Assembly (NCBI RefSeq): GCF_014854695.1
Contig: NZ_CP027557.1
Coordinates: 4,402,001 to 4,466,000 of the forward strand
From: Rhodococcus rhodochrous
GTDB lineage: Bacteria; Actinomycetota; Actinomycetes; Mycobacteriales; Mycobacteriaceae
Length of the DNA stretch: 64,000 bases
Direction of reading: 5' to 3'
Below the pieces are notes generated by a model, which worked only from the letters and a program-made list of their open reading frames with translations, was not told the origin of the DNA and made no database searches. This document shows positions 28,021-35,932 of the stretch, piece by piece. The translations under genes and the position numbers were made by a program. Numbering within the stretch: the first letter of the stretch is position 1; each line of letters starts with the position of its first letter.

Positions 28021-28102
28021 ACACGCTTCACGCGGCGAGTGGCCGACGAGTTCCATGAGGCGCATCACAAGTCTCTCCACCACTGACGGCACGGAGGAAT
28101 TC

Positions 28103-29275
28103 ATGTCCATCGACACCGCACGCTCCACACCGGACGACGACGTCGAGATCCGCGAGATCCAGGCCGCGGCCGCTCCCACCCGCTTCGCCCGTGGCTGGCA
28201 CTGCCTCGGCCTGCTCCGCGACTTCCAGGACGGCAAGCCGCACTCCATCGAGGCCTTCGGCACCAAGCTGGTCGTGTTCGCCGACAGCAAGGGGCAGCTC
28301 AACGTCCTCGACGCCTACTGCCGGCACATGGGTGGCGACCTGAGCCGCGGCGAGGTCAAGGGCGACTCGATCGCGTGCCCGTTCCACGACTGGCGCTGGA
28401 ACGGCAAGGGCAAGTGCACCGACATCCCCTACGCCCGGCGTGTCCCGCCGATCGCAAAGACCCGCGCCTGGACGACCCTCGAGCGCAACGGCCAGCTGTA
28501 CGTGTGGAACGACCCGCAGGGCAATCCGCCGCCGGAGGACGTCACCATCCCGGAGATCGCCGGCTACGGCACCGACGAGTGGACGGACTGGAGCTGGAAG
28601 AGCCTGCGTATCAAGGGTTCGCACTGCCGCGAGATCGTCGACAACGTCGTCGACATGGCGCACTTCTTCTACATCCACTACTCGTTCCCGCGCTACTTCA
28701 AGAACGTCTTCGAGGGCCACACCGCCACGCAGTACATGCACTCGACCGGTCGCGAGGACGTCATCAGCGGCACCAACTACGACGACCCCAACGCCGAACT
28801 GCGTTCGGAAGCGACCTATTTCGGCCCGTCGTACATGATCGACTGGCTCGAATCCGATGCCAACGGCCAGACCATCGAGACGGTGCTCATCAACTGCCAC
28901 TACCCGGTGAGCAACAACGAGTTCGTGCTGCAGTACGGCGCGATCGTCAAGAAGCTCCCGGGTGTGTCGGACGAGATGGCCGCCGGGATGGCCGCACAGT
29001 TCGCCGAGGGTGTGCAGCTCGGTTTCGAGCAGGACGTCGAGATCTGGAAGAACAAGGCACCCATCGACAATCCGCTGCTGTCCGAGGAGGACGGCCCGGT
29101 CTACCAGCTGCGTCGCTGGTACCAGCAGTTCTACGTCGATGTCGAGGACATCACCGAGGACATGACCAAGCGCTTCGAGTTCGAGATCGACACCACCCGG
29201 GCGGTCGCGAGCTGGCAGAAGGAGGTCGCGGAGAACCTCGCGAAGCAGGCCGAAGACTCGACCGCGACCCCCTAG
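28103..29275 (+). CDS. kshA: Rieske oxygenase, 3-ketosteroid 9alpha-hydroxylase KshA homologue
   Basis: 390 residues; ATG at 28103 follows GGAGGAATTC. The Rieske [2Fe-2S] site is C73-x-H75 ... C92-x2-H95 (YCRHMGG, CPFHDWRW). The mononuclear iron motif is D184-x2-H187-x4-H192 in DNVVDMAHFFYIHYSFPRYFKNVFEGH (read in pieces), a stretch characteristic of KshA. The length equals KshA of mycobacteria. KshA hydroxylates C9 of androstenedione-type steroids; together with KstD this breaks ring B. A KshB reductase is not in the window. It heads the operon kshA-hsaA-hsaC. It may use a related substrate, since this looks like a paralogous, non-KstR gene set. Confidence 0.88.
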   Translation: MSIDTARSTPDDDVEIREIQAAAAPTRFARGWHCLGLLRDFQDGKPHSIEAFGTKLVVFADSKGQLNVLDAYCRHMGGDLSRGEVKGDSIACPFHDWRWNGKGKCTDIPYARRVPPIAKTRAWTTLERNGQLYVWNDPQGNPPPEDVTIPEIAGYGTDEWTDWSWKSLRIKGSHCREIVDNVVDMAHFFYIHYSFPRYFKNVFEGHTATQYMHSTGREDVISGTNYDDPNAELRSEATYFGPSYMIDWLESDANGQTIETVLINCHYPVSNNEFVLQYGAIVKKLPGVSDEMAAGMAAQFAEGVQLGFEQDVEIWKNKAPIDNPLLSEEDGPVYQLRRWYQQFYVDVEDITEDMTKRFEFEIDTTRAVASWQKEVAENLAKQAEDSTATP

Positions 29276-29319
29276 AGGCCCCTCGTCGCATCCCCCACCC
29301 CACCAGAAGGAACACGATC

Positions 29320-30501
29320 ATGAGCTACGAAGTCCTGGCCGGCATCGAGGCCGCGGCCGACGACATCTTCGTCGAAGGTGTCGAGGCCGAACGAATCGGC
29401 AAGGTCGCCGACGCGACCGTCAAGCGCATGAAGGAGTCCGGCTCCATCCGCATGCTGCAGCCCAAGGAGCACGGCGGTTTCGAGTCGCATCCACGCGAGT
29501 TCGCCGAGACGGTCATGCGGATGGCGTCGCTCAATCCTTCGGCCGGCTGGGTCCACGGCATCGTGGGCGTGCATCCCTGGCAGCTCGCGTTCGCCGATCC
29601 CAGGGTCCAGCAGGAGGTCTGGGGCGAGGACCAGGACACGTGGCTCGCGTCGCCGTACATGCCGGGCGGCATGTGTGTGCCGGTCGACGGCGGCTACAAG
29701 TTCTCCGGCAGGTGGTCGTTCTCTTCGGGTACCGACCACTGCGACTGGGCGTTCCTCGGCGCGATGGCGTGCAATCCGGACGGCAGCGTGCAGATGCCGC
29801 CGCGCATGCTGCACGTGATCATCCCGCGGTCCGACTACCGGATCATTGACGACTCGTGGGACGTCGTGGGTCTGCGCGGGACGGGGTCGAAGGACGTCGT
29901 CGTCGAGGACGCGTTCGTGCCGGACTACCGCGTCATGGACTGCGACGAGGTCATCGACGGCACCGCCGTCCGCAAGTACGGCCGCACCGAGTCGCTGTAC
30001 CTGATGCCGTGGTCGAACATGTTCCCGCTCGGGATCACCTCGGCCACCATCGGCATCTGCGAGGGCCTGCTGCACCACGCCAACGAGTACCAGCGCGAGC
30101 GCATCAACCCCCAGGGCACGGCCGTCAAGGACGATCCCTACACCCTGTTCGCGATCGGTGAGGCCACGGCGAAACTGCGGTCGGCGCGGGATTCGTTGCT
30201 CGCCAACGTCGATCGCATGTGGGACATCGTCGACTCCGGGAGGACGCCGACCTTCGAGCAGCGTGCCCTCGGCCGCGAGACCCAGGTGAACGCCGCCTGG
30301 CAGGCCGTCACGGCCGTCGACCAGGTCTACGCCCGGTGCGGCGGTAACGCCTTGCGGATGGACAAGCCGATGCAGCGGTTCTGGCGCGACGCGCACGCCG
30401 GTCTGCACCACGCGATCCACGTCCCGGGCACGGTCTACCACGCGGCGACGCTGAGCGGCCTCGGCGTGGACCCGCAGGGTCCGCTGCGGGCGATGATCTG
30501 A
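29320..30501 (+). CDS. hsaA: HsaA-like flavin-dependent monooxygenase (acyl-CoA dehydrogenase fold)
   Basis: 393 residues, ATG at 29320 after AGAAGGAACACGATC. The order of motifs matches HsaA: ML-QPKEHGGFE near 49, SAGWVHGIVGVHPWQLAFAD near 74, FSGRWSFSSGTDHCDWAFLGA near 128, VVGLRGTGSKDVVVEDAFVP near 180, and RFWRDAHAGLHHAIHVP near the end. HsaA hydroxylates 3-HSA (the ring-A phenol left after ring B opens) to the catechol 3,4-DHSA using reduced flavin from HsaB. It is 44 bp after kshA and 37 bp before hsaC. The likely reductase is the HsaB-like protein at 16164. Confidence 0.87.
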   Translation: MSYEVLAGIEAAADDIFVEGVEAERIGKVADATVKRMKESGSIRMLQPKEHGGFESHPREFAETVMRMASLNPSAGWVHGIVGVHPWQLAFADPRVQQEVWGEDQDTWLASPYMPGGMCVPVDGGYKFSGRWSFSSGTDHCDWAFLGAMACNPDGSVQMPPRMLHVIIPRSDYRIIDDSWDVVGLRGTGSKDVVVEDAFVPDYRVMDCDEVIDGTAVRKYGRTESLYLMPWSNMFPLGITSATIGICEGLLHHANEYQRERINPQGTAVKDDPYTLFAIGEATAKLRSARDSLLANVDRMWDIVDSGRTPTFEQRALGRETQVNAAWQAVTAVDQVYARCGGNALRMDKPMQRFWRDAHAGLHHAIHVPGTVYHAATLSGLGVDPQGPLRAMI

Positions 30502-30538
30502 CCTTCCACACATCCGAATCGACAACGGAGACAACAGT

Positions 30539-31471
30539 ATGAGCAAGCCCGACGTCGGCAGTTTCGGCACCGACATCCGCGGTCTGGGATACGTGAGGAT
30601 CCAGACGAACGACATGGAGCGCTGGCGGAAGTTCGCCTTCGAGGTCCTCGGCTTCGCCCAGGGGTCCGGGCCGGAGGAGAACGCGCTGTACCTGCGCATG
30701 GACGAGCGCAGCGCGCGCATCGTGGTGGTGCCGGGCGAGGACGACAGGGTCGTCACGATCGGCTGGGAGGTCCGCGACCGCGCGGCCCTGGCACGCGTCC
30801 AGGCAGCCGTCGAGGCGGCCGGGGTGGCCGTCAAGCCGCTGTCGGTCGAGGAAGCCGACCTGCGCCGGGTGGAGGAGGTCATCACCTTCCAGGACCCGAG
30901 CGGCGCGACCCTCGAGGTCTTCCACGGCCCGGTGCTCGACCACAGCCCGGTGGTCACGCCGTTCGGGGCGAGGTTCGTGACGGGCGCGCAGGGACTCGGC
31001 CACGTCGTCCTGCCGGTCACCGACATCAACGGCACCTTCGACTTCTACACCGAGGTCCTCGGCTTCCTGCCGCGCGGTGCCTTCCGGTTGCCGGCACCGC
31101 CGGAGTTCGGGCCGATGCGCCTGCGCTTCCTGGGCGTCAACCAGCGCCATCACAGCCTCGCGCTGATCCCGGCTCCGCACGGTGGCGCCCCGGGGCTGAT
31201 CCACCTCATGGTCGAGGTCGACACCCTCGACGCGGTCGGCCAGGCTCTCGACCGAGTCGTCAAGGACGGTTTCTCGGTGTCGTCGACGCTGGGCCGCCAC
31301 ACCAACGACAAGATGGTGTCGTTCTACGTCCGCGCTCCCGGCGGTTGGGACATCGAGTTCGGTACGGACGGGCAGCTCGTGGACGAGACCTTCTACACGT
31401 CCGAGGAGATCACCGCCGACAGCTACTGGGGCCACGACTGGTCCGGCAGCGAGCCGCTCGCCGCCATGTAG
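30539..31471 (+). CDS. hsaC: Type I extradiol dioxygenase, HsaC-like
   Basis: 310 residues, ATG at 30539 after ACGGAGACAACAGT. Two-domain VOC dioxygenase: the N-terminal domain (GYVRIQTNDMERWRKFAFEVLGF) is non-catalytic. The C-terminal domain holds the Fe(II) ligands His155 (GLGHVVLPV), His222 (GLIHLMVEV) and Glu273 (GWDIEFG). Several stretches (ALYLRMDERSARIVVVPGE, FHGPVLDH, TLGRHTND) closely resemble HsaC, which cleaves the catechol 3,4-DHSA meta to its hydroxyls. No HsaD hydrolase follows; the operon ends at a strong terminator. This completes the signature trio of steroid ring-A cleavage. Confidence 0.9.
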   Translation: MSKPDVGSFGTDIRGLGYVRIQTNDMERWRKFAFEVLGFAQGSGPEENALYLRMDERSARIVVVPGEDDRVVTIGWEVRDRAALARVQAAVEAAGVAVKPLSVEEADLRRVEEVITFQDPSGATLEVFHGPVLDHSPVVTPFGARFVTGAQGLGHVVLPVTDINGTFDFYTEVLGFLPRGAFRLPAPPEFGPMRLRFLGVNQRHHSLALIPAPHGGAPGLIHLMVEVDTLDAVGQALDRVVKDGFSVSSTLGRHTNDKMVSFYVRAPGGWDIEFGTDGQLVDETFYTSEEITADSYWGHDWSGSEPLAAM

Positions 31472-31511
31472 CACCGCAGCTCCGCACTTCCGGCCAACTG
31501 CAGATCGCTCC

Positions 31512-31561
31512 CCGAAGAGGGGGAACTCCGTCCACCAGGACAGCGAGTTCCCCCTCTTCGG
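31512..31561 (+). terminator. Terminator of the kshA-hsaA-hsaC operon
   Basis: A perfect 16-bp stem, CCGAAGAGGGGGAACT (31512-31527) with AGTTCCCCCTCTTCGG (31546-31561), 18-nt loop, 40 bp after the hsaC stop. Confidence 0.88.
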
Positions 31562-31679
31562 CATGCAATCTCGGTGATCCACTTCACAAATCCGCGCGCA
31601 TATGTCACTATTCCTAATAGAAAGACCCACGTCAGTTGGGTTTCGTGGCGATTCTCGCCCCTGATCGAGGGAGATATCG

Positions 31680-32468
31680 GTGACCGCACCCGCGACTGCA
31701 GACTCCACCCCCACCGCAATTCTCGAACGGATCTCGCTCGTCCTGGACGCCTTCGACGGCCCCGGACGGCTCACGCTCGCCCAGGTCGTCAGGCGAACCG
31801 GGCTGCCCCGCTCGTCCGCTCATCGGATGCTCGAACGACTCGTCGAGATGCGGTGGTTGCGCCGCGAGGGCCGCGACTACGAACTCGGCACCCGTTTGAT
31901 GGAGCTCGGTTCGATCGCCGTCCACCAGAACCGCCTGCACAGCGCCGCCGCCCCGATCCTGCACGACCTGCACCGCGCCACCGGATACGTCGTGCACCTC
32001 GGCGTACTCGACGGACCCGACGTGCTCTACCTCGACAAGGTCGGTGGCCGGCTCGCCACCGAGCTGCCCACCCGCGTCGGCAGTCGCTATCCCGCACGCA
32101 ATTCCGCGATCGGCAAGGCCCTGCTCGCCTACACCCCGCACAGCACCGACGACCTCGCCGATCTCACCCCCGAACTGCGCAAGGTCCGCGAGACGGGCGT
32201 GGCGTACGAGGTGGCCCGGATCTCCGGCGGGATCGGCATCATCGCCGTCCCGATCGGCCCCGTCGGCGATGTCGTCGCCGCCCTGTCCATCTGCGGGCCG
32301 ACCAGCCACCTCAAGTTCGACCACCGCCACGCCGCCCCGGTCCGTATGGCGGCGAACGCGATCCACCGATCTCTCACCGGACGCCCCCGCACTGCGCCGG
32401 TCGTGCCGCGGCCGCGCCACCAGGGCCTCTCCGCAGCGGCGGCACAGCCCCGCCTGCAGTACGCCTGA
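31680..32468 (+). CDS. IclR-family transcriptional regulator
   Basis: 262 residues from a GTG at 31680 with GAGGGAG 7 bp upstream. N-terminal winged helix (RISLVLDAFDGPGRLTLAQVVRRTGLPRSSAHRMLERLVEM in pieces), then the IclR effector domain (GSRYPARNSAIGKALLAYTP near 135 and ISGGIGIIAVPIGPVGDVVAALSI near 180). IclR proteins bind small aromatic or aliphatic acids and often activate catabolic genes. It lies just after hsaC and is the best-placed candidate for recognising the 17-bp palindrome, though I see no copy in front of its own start, where the leader is unusually A/T-rich (31575-31640). The C-terminus faces PadR 11 bp away. Confidence 0.92.
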   Translation: MTAPATADSTPTAILERISLVLDAFDGPGRLTLAQVVRRTGLPRSSAHRMLERLVEMRWLRREGRDYELGTRLMELGSIAVHQNRLHSAAAPILHDLHRATGYVVHLGVLDGPDVLYLDKVGGRLATELPTRVGSRYPARNSAIGKALLAYTPHSTDDLADLTPELRKVRETGVAYEVARISGGIGIIAVPIGPVGDVVAALSICGPTSHLKFDHRHAAPVRMAANAIHRSLTGRPRTAPVVPRPRHQGLSAAAAQPRLQYA

Positions 32469-32479
32469 GCGGCGCCGAC

Positions 32480-33184
32480 TCAGCTGCGCTCGCGCCGTTC
32501 GAGCCCCAGCACGAAGTCCTCCACGTCGCGCCAGGACCCGGCGACCTGCGGAACGGGATTGCCCAGTTCGTCGCGGTCCTGGACGGACGAGAAGGTCTCG
32601 GCCGCCTCGTCGATGTCGGCCAGGACCTGCTTCGCCAGATCGATCTCGGCCTGGAAGTAGCGTTCGGACCAGACCAGGCTCATCCGGGAGAACGCCCATG
32701 CCGGTTCGCGGTTGGCGTGATCGCCGTGCAGCTTCGCCCGCTCCCGCATGGACTCCATGTTCTCGATGTGCGACCGGACGAGCTTCTTCAGTTCGTCGGG
32801 CTCGTTGAGATGCCCCATCCACAGTCGCAGCATGAGACCGTGCTTGAGGACCGGCTGCTCGACGGGCGCCGCCCGCGACCAGTTCCGCACGGCACGGGTG
32901 CCGCGTTCGGTGATGCGGTAGACCCGGCGGCCACGCTCCCCCGGCTCGGACACCATCTCCGACTCTGCCAGTCCCGCCGCCTCGAGCTTCTTGAGTTCGG
33001 CGTAGATCTGGCTGACGGACGGACTCCAGTAGAAGAAGCCGATGCTCCAGTCCGCCCACTTCTTCAGGTCGTAGCCGGTGAGTCCCTCACCGAAGGTGAG
33101 CATGCCCAGAACGGCCCAACTCGTGGCGGGCAACGACGGGTAGCTGTCGTCGGAAGCATCGGCGACAGGCTCGGTCTCGGGCAT
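32480..33184 (-). CDS. PadR-family transcriptional regulator
   Basis: 234 residues, ATG at 33184. An N-terminal winged helix of PadR type (TSWAVLGMLTFGEGLTGYDLKKWAD, SVSQIYAELKKLEAAGLAESEMV, RRVYRITERGTRAV) is followed by a helical C-terminal dimerisation domain (about 115-210). PadR proteins typically repress detoxification or efflux genes and release DNA on binding phenolic acids. A good copy of the 17-bp palindrome lies 72 bp upstream of its start, consistent with autoregulation or control by IclR. It is divergent from the small gene at 33336. Confidence 0.92.
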   Translation of the reverse strand: MPETEPVADASDDSYPSLPATSWAVLGMLTFGEGLTGYDLKKWADWSIGFFYWSPSVSQIYAELKKLEAAGLAESEMVSEPGERGRRVYRITERGTRAVRNWSRAAPVEQPVLKHGLMLRLWMGHLNEPDELKKLVRSHIENMESMRERAKLHGDHANREPAWAFSRMSLVWSERYFQAEIDLAKQVLADIDEAAETFSSVQDRDELGNPVPQVAGSWRDVEDFVLGLERRERS

Positions 33185-33255
33185 GATCGAAGCCTAACAG
33201 CCCAGGTAGATGCGGGTGCAGCGCGCGGTCTTCCGTCCACTGAGCGGAACATGGT

Positions 33256-33281
33256 CTCCCGTTCGGTGGGAGAACGGGAGA
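33256..33281. promoter_or_regulatory. Copy of the 17-bp palindrome with an extra half-site
   Basis: CTCCCGTTCGGTGGGAG at 33256-33272 followed directly by a second right arm AACGGGAGA (33273-33281). Between padR (33184) and the small gene at 33336. Confidence 0.6.
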
Positions 33282-33335
33282 CTCGACCGGGCGCCGCAAC
33301 TAGCGTCGCTGTCACAGCCCCCAGGAGGTCCGATC

Positions 33336-33590
33336 ATGGAAAGCGTCACCTGCAACCACTGCAGCAATCGCGTCCTCGTCGAGAAGTACAGCGAGGCACA
33401 CACCAGCATCCAGTGGCTCGACGACGCCGACAGCGTCTGCCCCGAGTTCGCGCAGGCCCGCACCGCCCAGGAGGGCCGCGCCTGGATCCCCACCTGCCAC
33501 AAACTGCAGCAGACGATCGACGACCTGATCGTCTCCGGCCAGATCGGCCTGTCGCTGCGCAGCTATCCGGTACCCGGCCGCCTCGAATGA
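33336..33590 (+). CDS. Small cysteine-bearing protein of unknown function
   Basis: 84 residues, ATG at 33336 after a strong CAGGAGGTCCGATC. Cys6-x2-Cys9 near the N-terminus plus Cys35 and Cys54 (TCHKL) could bind one metal ion, and the C-terminus is SLRSYPVPGRLE. No signal peptide or membrane helix. It is not recognised. It stands alone and shares the palindrome with padR, so it probably belongs to the catabolic regulon, perhaps as a small redox or metal-delivery helper of an oxygenase. The role is inference only. Confidence 0.7.
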   Translation: MESVTCNHCSNRVLVEKYSEAHTSIQWLDDADSVCPEFAQARTAQEGRAWIPTCHKLQQTIDDLIVSGQIGLSLRSYPVPGRLE

Positions 33591-33617
33591 CGCGGAGCGC
33601 GGCCGGGATCCGCCGGA

Positions 33618-34376
33618 TCACATCCCCCGCGCCTCGTTCGCCTTCGTGATGAACTCGATCTGTTCACGACTCGGCCCGCAGAACTCCTGCTCGATCTGCT
33701 GCGCGTTGTCCTCGTGCATGCGGTAGAGGCTGTCGCGTAGGCCCTCGTCGCCGCCGTGGAACTGCTCGAGCAGACCCATCCATTGCCGTGCCATCTCCTG
33801 GGCCTCGGGAGAAGCCGGATCCATCCCCGCACTCAGTGCAGCGTCGACACGTGGGATGAGCTCCTGCCACGACGCCTCCGCCGCCGTGATGACGTCGTCG
33901 CCCAGCCTTGCGCGTCGTTCCGCGAGGTCTGCGATCTGTCCCTTGTCGAAATACTTCTCGAAGACGTCGTCCACTTCGATCACTCCTCGGATCACCTGAA
34001 GGAAGTCGGCGACCGATGCATCCGGCGACGTTCGGACCGTGCGGGAGAGCATCTCGACCTGGGCGCGCAGCGTGCGGGTTGCCGCGAGCTGATCGTCCAG
34101 GTAGGCACGGTGCGCATCGAGGATCTCCGACAGCGAGGTGTCACCGTCGGTGACCGTGGCGATCGCGTCCAGCGACAGCCCGAGCTGACGCAACACCAGC
34201 ACCTGGTACAGCCTCTCGACGTCCGGCTCCTCGTACAACCGGTGACCCGACGCCGTCCGGCCCGACGGCCGCACGAGGCCTATGTCGTCGTAGTGATGCA
34301 GGGTCCGCACGGTCAGGCCCGTCTCCGCTGCGAGACGCCCCACCTTCCATTGCTGTCCGGAACGTGTCTGCTGCAT
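33618..34376 (-). CDS. MerR-family regulator with TipAS drug-sensing domain
   Basis: 252 residues, ATG at 34376. N-terminal MerR helix-turn-helix (WKVGRLAAETGLTVRTLHHYDDIGLVRPSGRTASGHRLYEEPD, in pieces), a long dimerisation helix (about 85-125), then a TipAS-type domain of about 120 residues (EVDDVFEKYFDKGQIADLAERR; WQELIPRVDAAL; ARQWMGLLEQFHGGDEGLRDSLYRMHEDN). TipA proteins bind thiopeptide-like and other drugs and activate their own promoter. A textbook 9+1+9 MerR operator lies upstream (34428-34446). It is unrelated in motif to the catabolic palindrome. Confidence 0.93.
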   Translation of the reverse strand: MQQTRSGQQWKVGRLAAETGLTVRTLHHYDDIGLVRPSGRTASGHRLYEEPDVERLYQVLVLRQLGLSLDAIATVTDGDTSLSEILDAHRAYLDDQLAATRTLRAQVEMLSRTVRTSPDASVADFLQVIRGVIEVDDVFEKYFDKGQIADLAERRARLGDDVITAAEASWQELIPRVDAALSAGMDPASPEAQEMARQWMGLLEQFHGGDEGLRDSLYRMHEDNAQQIEQEFCGPSREQIEFITKANEARGM

Positions 34377-34427
34377 CGTCCACCCACTTCCACCGGCACT
34401 CCGTGTACCGGCACGATCGACGCTATG

Positions 34428-34446
34428 ACCTCACGTTACGTGAGGT
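34428..34446 (-). promoter_or_regulatory. MerR-type operator of the TipAS regulator
   Basis: ACCTCACGTTACGTGAGGT is a perfect 9+1+9 inverted repeat, 52-70 bp upstream of the ATG at 34376, the form expected between the -35 and -10 of a MerR-activated promoter. Confidence 0.85.
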
Positions 34447-34474
34447 GCAAGCCGATCGTCCGGCTACAACTCGT

Positions 34475-35932
34475 CTACCGGCCGGCTCCCGCGACCAGCC
34501 CCTCCGCACTGCGCGCCGCCACCGCTGCGGCCTTCGCGGTGAACGGATCGAGCAGCGGATGCTCTGCGCGGGATCGCCAGTGCCGCACCGCATCGACGGC
34601 CGCCGCACGGATCTCTGCGGGCGACGCGTCGTCGGCGAGACCGAGGCGCCGGGTGGCGCCGATCCCGGACCCACCGATCACACGATGCAGAACCTGGACC
34701 TCCTCGTCGGGCAGCGACACCGACGACGACCGCAGTCTGCCCAGCAGGCGGAGTTCGGCGAAACCGTGGTCGTCGGCCAGTTCGCGCCGCACGGCTCCCA
34801 GCAACTCGTGGTCGCCGCACGCGTGCAGCACCCGCTCGAGCGCCAGCAGCGCCGAATGGGTCTTGAGCTGATCGGCACGCTGACCGAACTGCACGTCGAT
34901 GACCTGACGCAGCTCGTCGAGCCCGCTGCGCGCGACGAGTTCCGCGGCGAGGGAGGGTGAATCGCGCGCGCCGAGCTGCACGAGCAGCACCGCGGTGCGG
35001 ATGCCGAACAGACCGAACCGGTCGACGAGACGCGTCCGCATCCCGGGGTCGACGGGCAGGTCGACGTCGGGCCGTGCGAAACGGTCGGCCGACAGCATCG
35101 CGACCTGCAGTTGTTCCGCCGGCACCTGTGCGAGCGCCTCGAAGGCTGCGAACTCGTTCTGCCGCAGGGTCCGTGCGGCGAGGGCGAGCAACCCGGCGAC
35201 CGGCACGACCGCCTGGCACAGTCCGGTGCGTTCGAGTTCGTCGGTGAACCTCGCCGCGACCTGCTTCGCCGACATCATCGCGTCGGCACGACCGGCACCG
35301 ACCTCGTCGGCACGCGACACCACCCCGACGATGCCGAGCGGACCCGATCCCCCGCCGACGTGCCGGCCGATCCGTTCGAGGAACTCGACGTCGGCGGCAC
35401 CGAGCGAACGCATCAGGTAGACGACGGCGTCGGCCCCGGAGGCCGATTCCTCCGGGGTGAGCAGCGCCAGGGTCCGCGCCGACACGTCCTGCGACAGCGA
35501 CGACGTGCCCGGGGTGTCGATGATGGTGGTCTGTGCCAGCGCGCTGGCCGGCCATTCGACGTCGATGAAGTCGACGTGGTCGGCGGTGAGTTCGCCGAGG
35601 TCGAAGGTCAGACGCCCGTCGGGACGCTGCACCGGCACCGGCATGCGGCGGTCCCCGTCGTACCAGGCGTTCACCGACGGCACCGGGCCGTTGCGGTACC
35701 ACGTCACGACACGCGTGCACTCCGTCGCGTCGGTGGGCGCGATATCTTGTCCCACAAGCGCATTGAGCAGAGTCGACTTGCCGGCCTTGAGCGATCCGGC
35801 GAGCGCGACCCGCAACGGCTGATCGAGTCGTGCGGCGCAGTGGTCGAGCCGGTCCGCGACGGCCGGGTTCCCGCCGTACGACGCGCGGGCCCGGTCGAGC
35901 AGGTCCCGGGCGCGCGCGAGAGCCGGGGTCAC
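34475..35932 (-). CDS. iniC: Dynamin-like GTPase IniC
   Basis: 485 residues; GTG start at 35932 overlaps the iniA stop (GTGA). P-loop GSLKAGKST (residues 46-54), G3 motif DTPG (IIDTPGTSS near 140) and G4-like SRAD (VVSRADEVG near 215). The rest is helical and lacks transmembrane segments. IniC is the second bacterial dynamin-like protein of the iniBAC operon of mycobacteria, induced by cell-wall inhibitors such as isoniazid and ethambutol. The two GTPases are thought to remodel or protect the membrane. Third gene of the operon iniB-iniA-iniC. Confidence 0.92.
   Translation of the reverse strand: MTPALARARDLLDRARASYGGNPAVADRLDHCAARLDQPLRVALAGSLKAGKSTLLNALVGQDIAPTDATECTRVVTWYRNGPVPSVNAWYDGDRRMPVPVQRPDGRLTFDLGELTADHVDFIDVEWPASALAQTTIIDTPGTSSLSQDVSARTLALLTPEESASGADAVVYLMRSLGAADVEFLERIGRHVGGGSGPLGIVGVVSRADEVGAGRADAMMSAKQVAARFTDELERTGLCQAVVPVAGLLALAARTLRQNEFAAFEALAQVPAEQLQVAMLSADRFARPDVDLPVDPGMRTRLVDRFGLFGIRTAVLLVQLGARDSPSLAAELVARSGLDELRQVIDVQFGQRADQLKTHSALLALERVLHACGDHELLGAVRRELADDHGFAELRLLGRLRSSSVSLPDEEVQVLHRVIGGSGIGATRRLGLADDASPAEIRAAAVDAVRHWRSRAEHPLLDPFTAKAAAVAARSAEGLVAGAGR

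Noticed and set aside
27089-28024. Continuous minus-strand frame joining both SDR genes
   Set aside because: The second SDR starts at an ATG at 27088 that overlaps the first SDR stop; the upstream part of this frame is the other gene read in the wrong phase.
31575-31679. A/T-rich leader of the IclR gene as a regulon operator
   Set aside because: It contains CCCACGTCAGTTGGG and A/T-rich promoter-like bases but no copy of the 17-bp palindrome, so it is not listed as a site.
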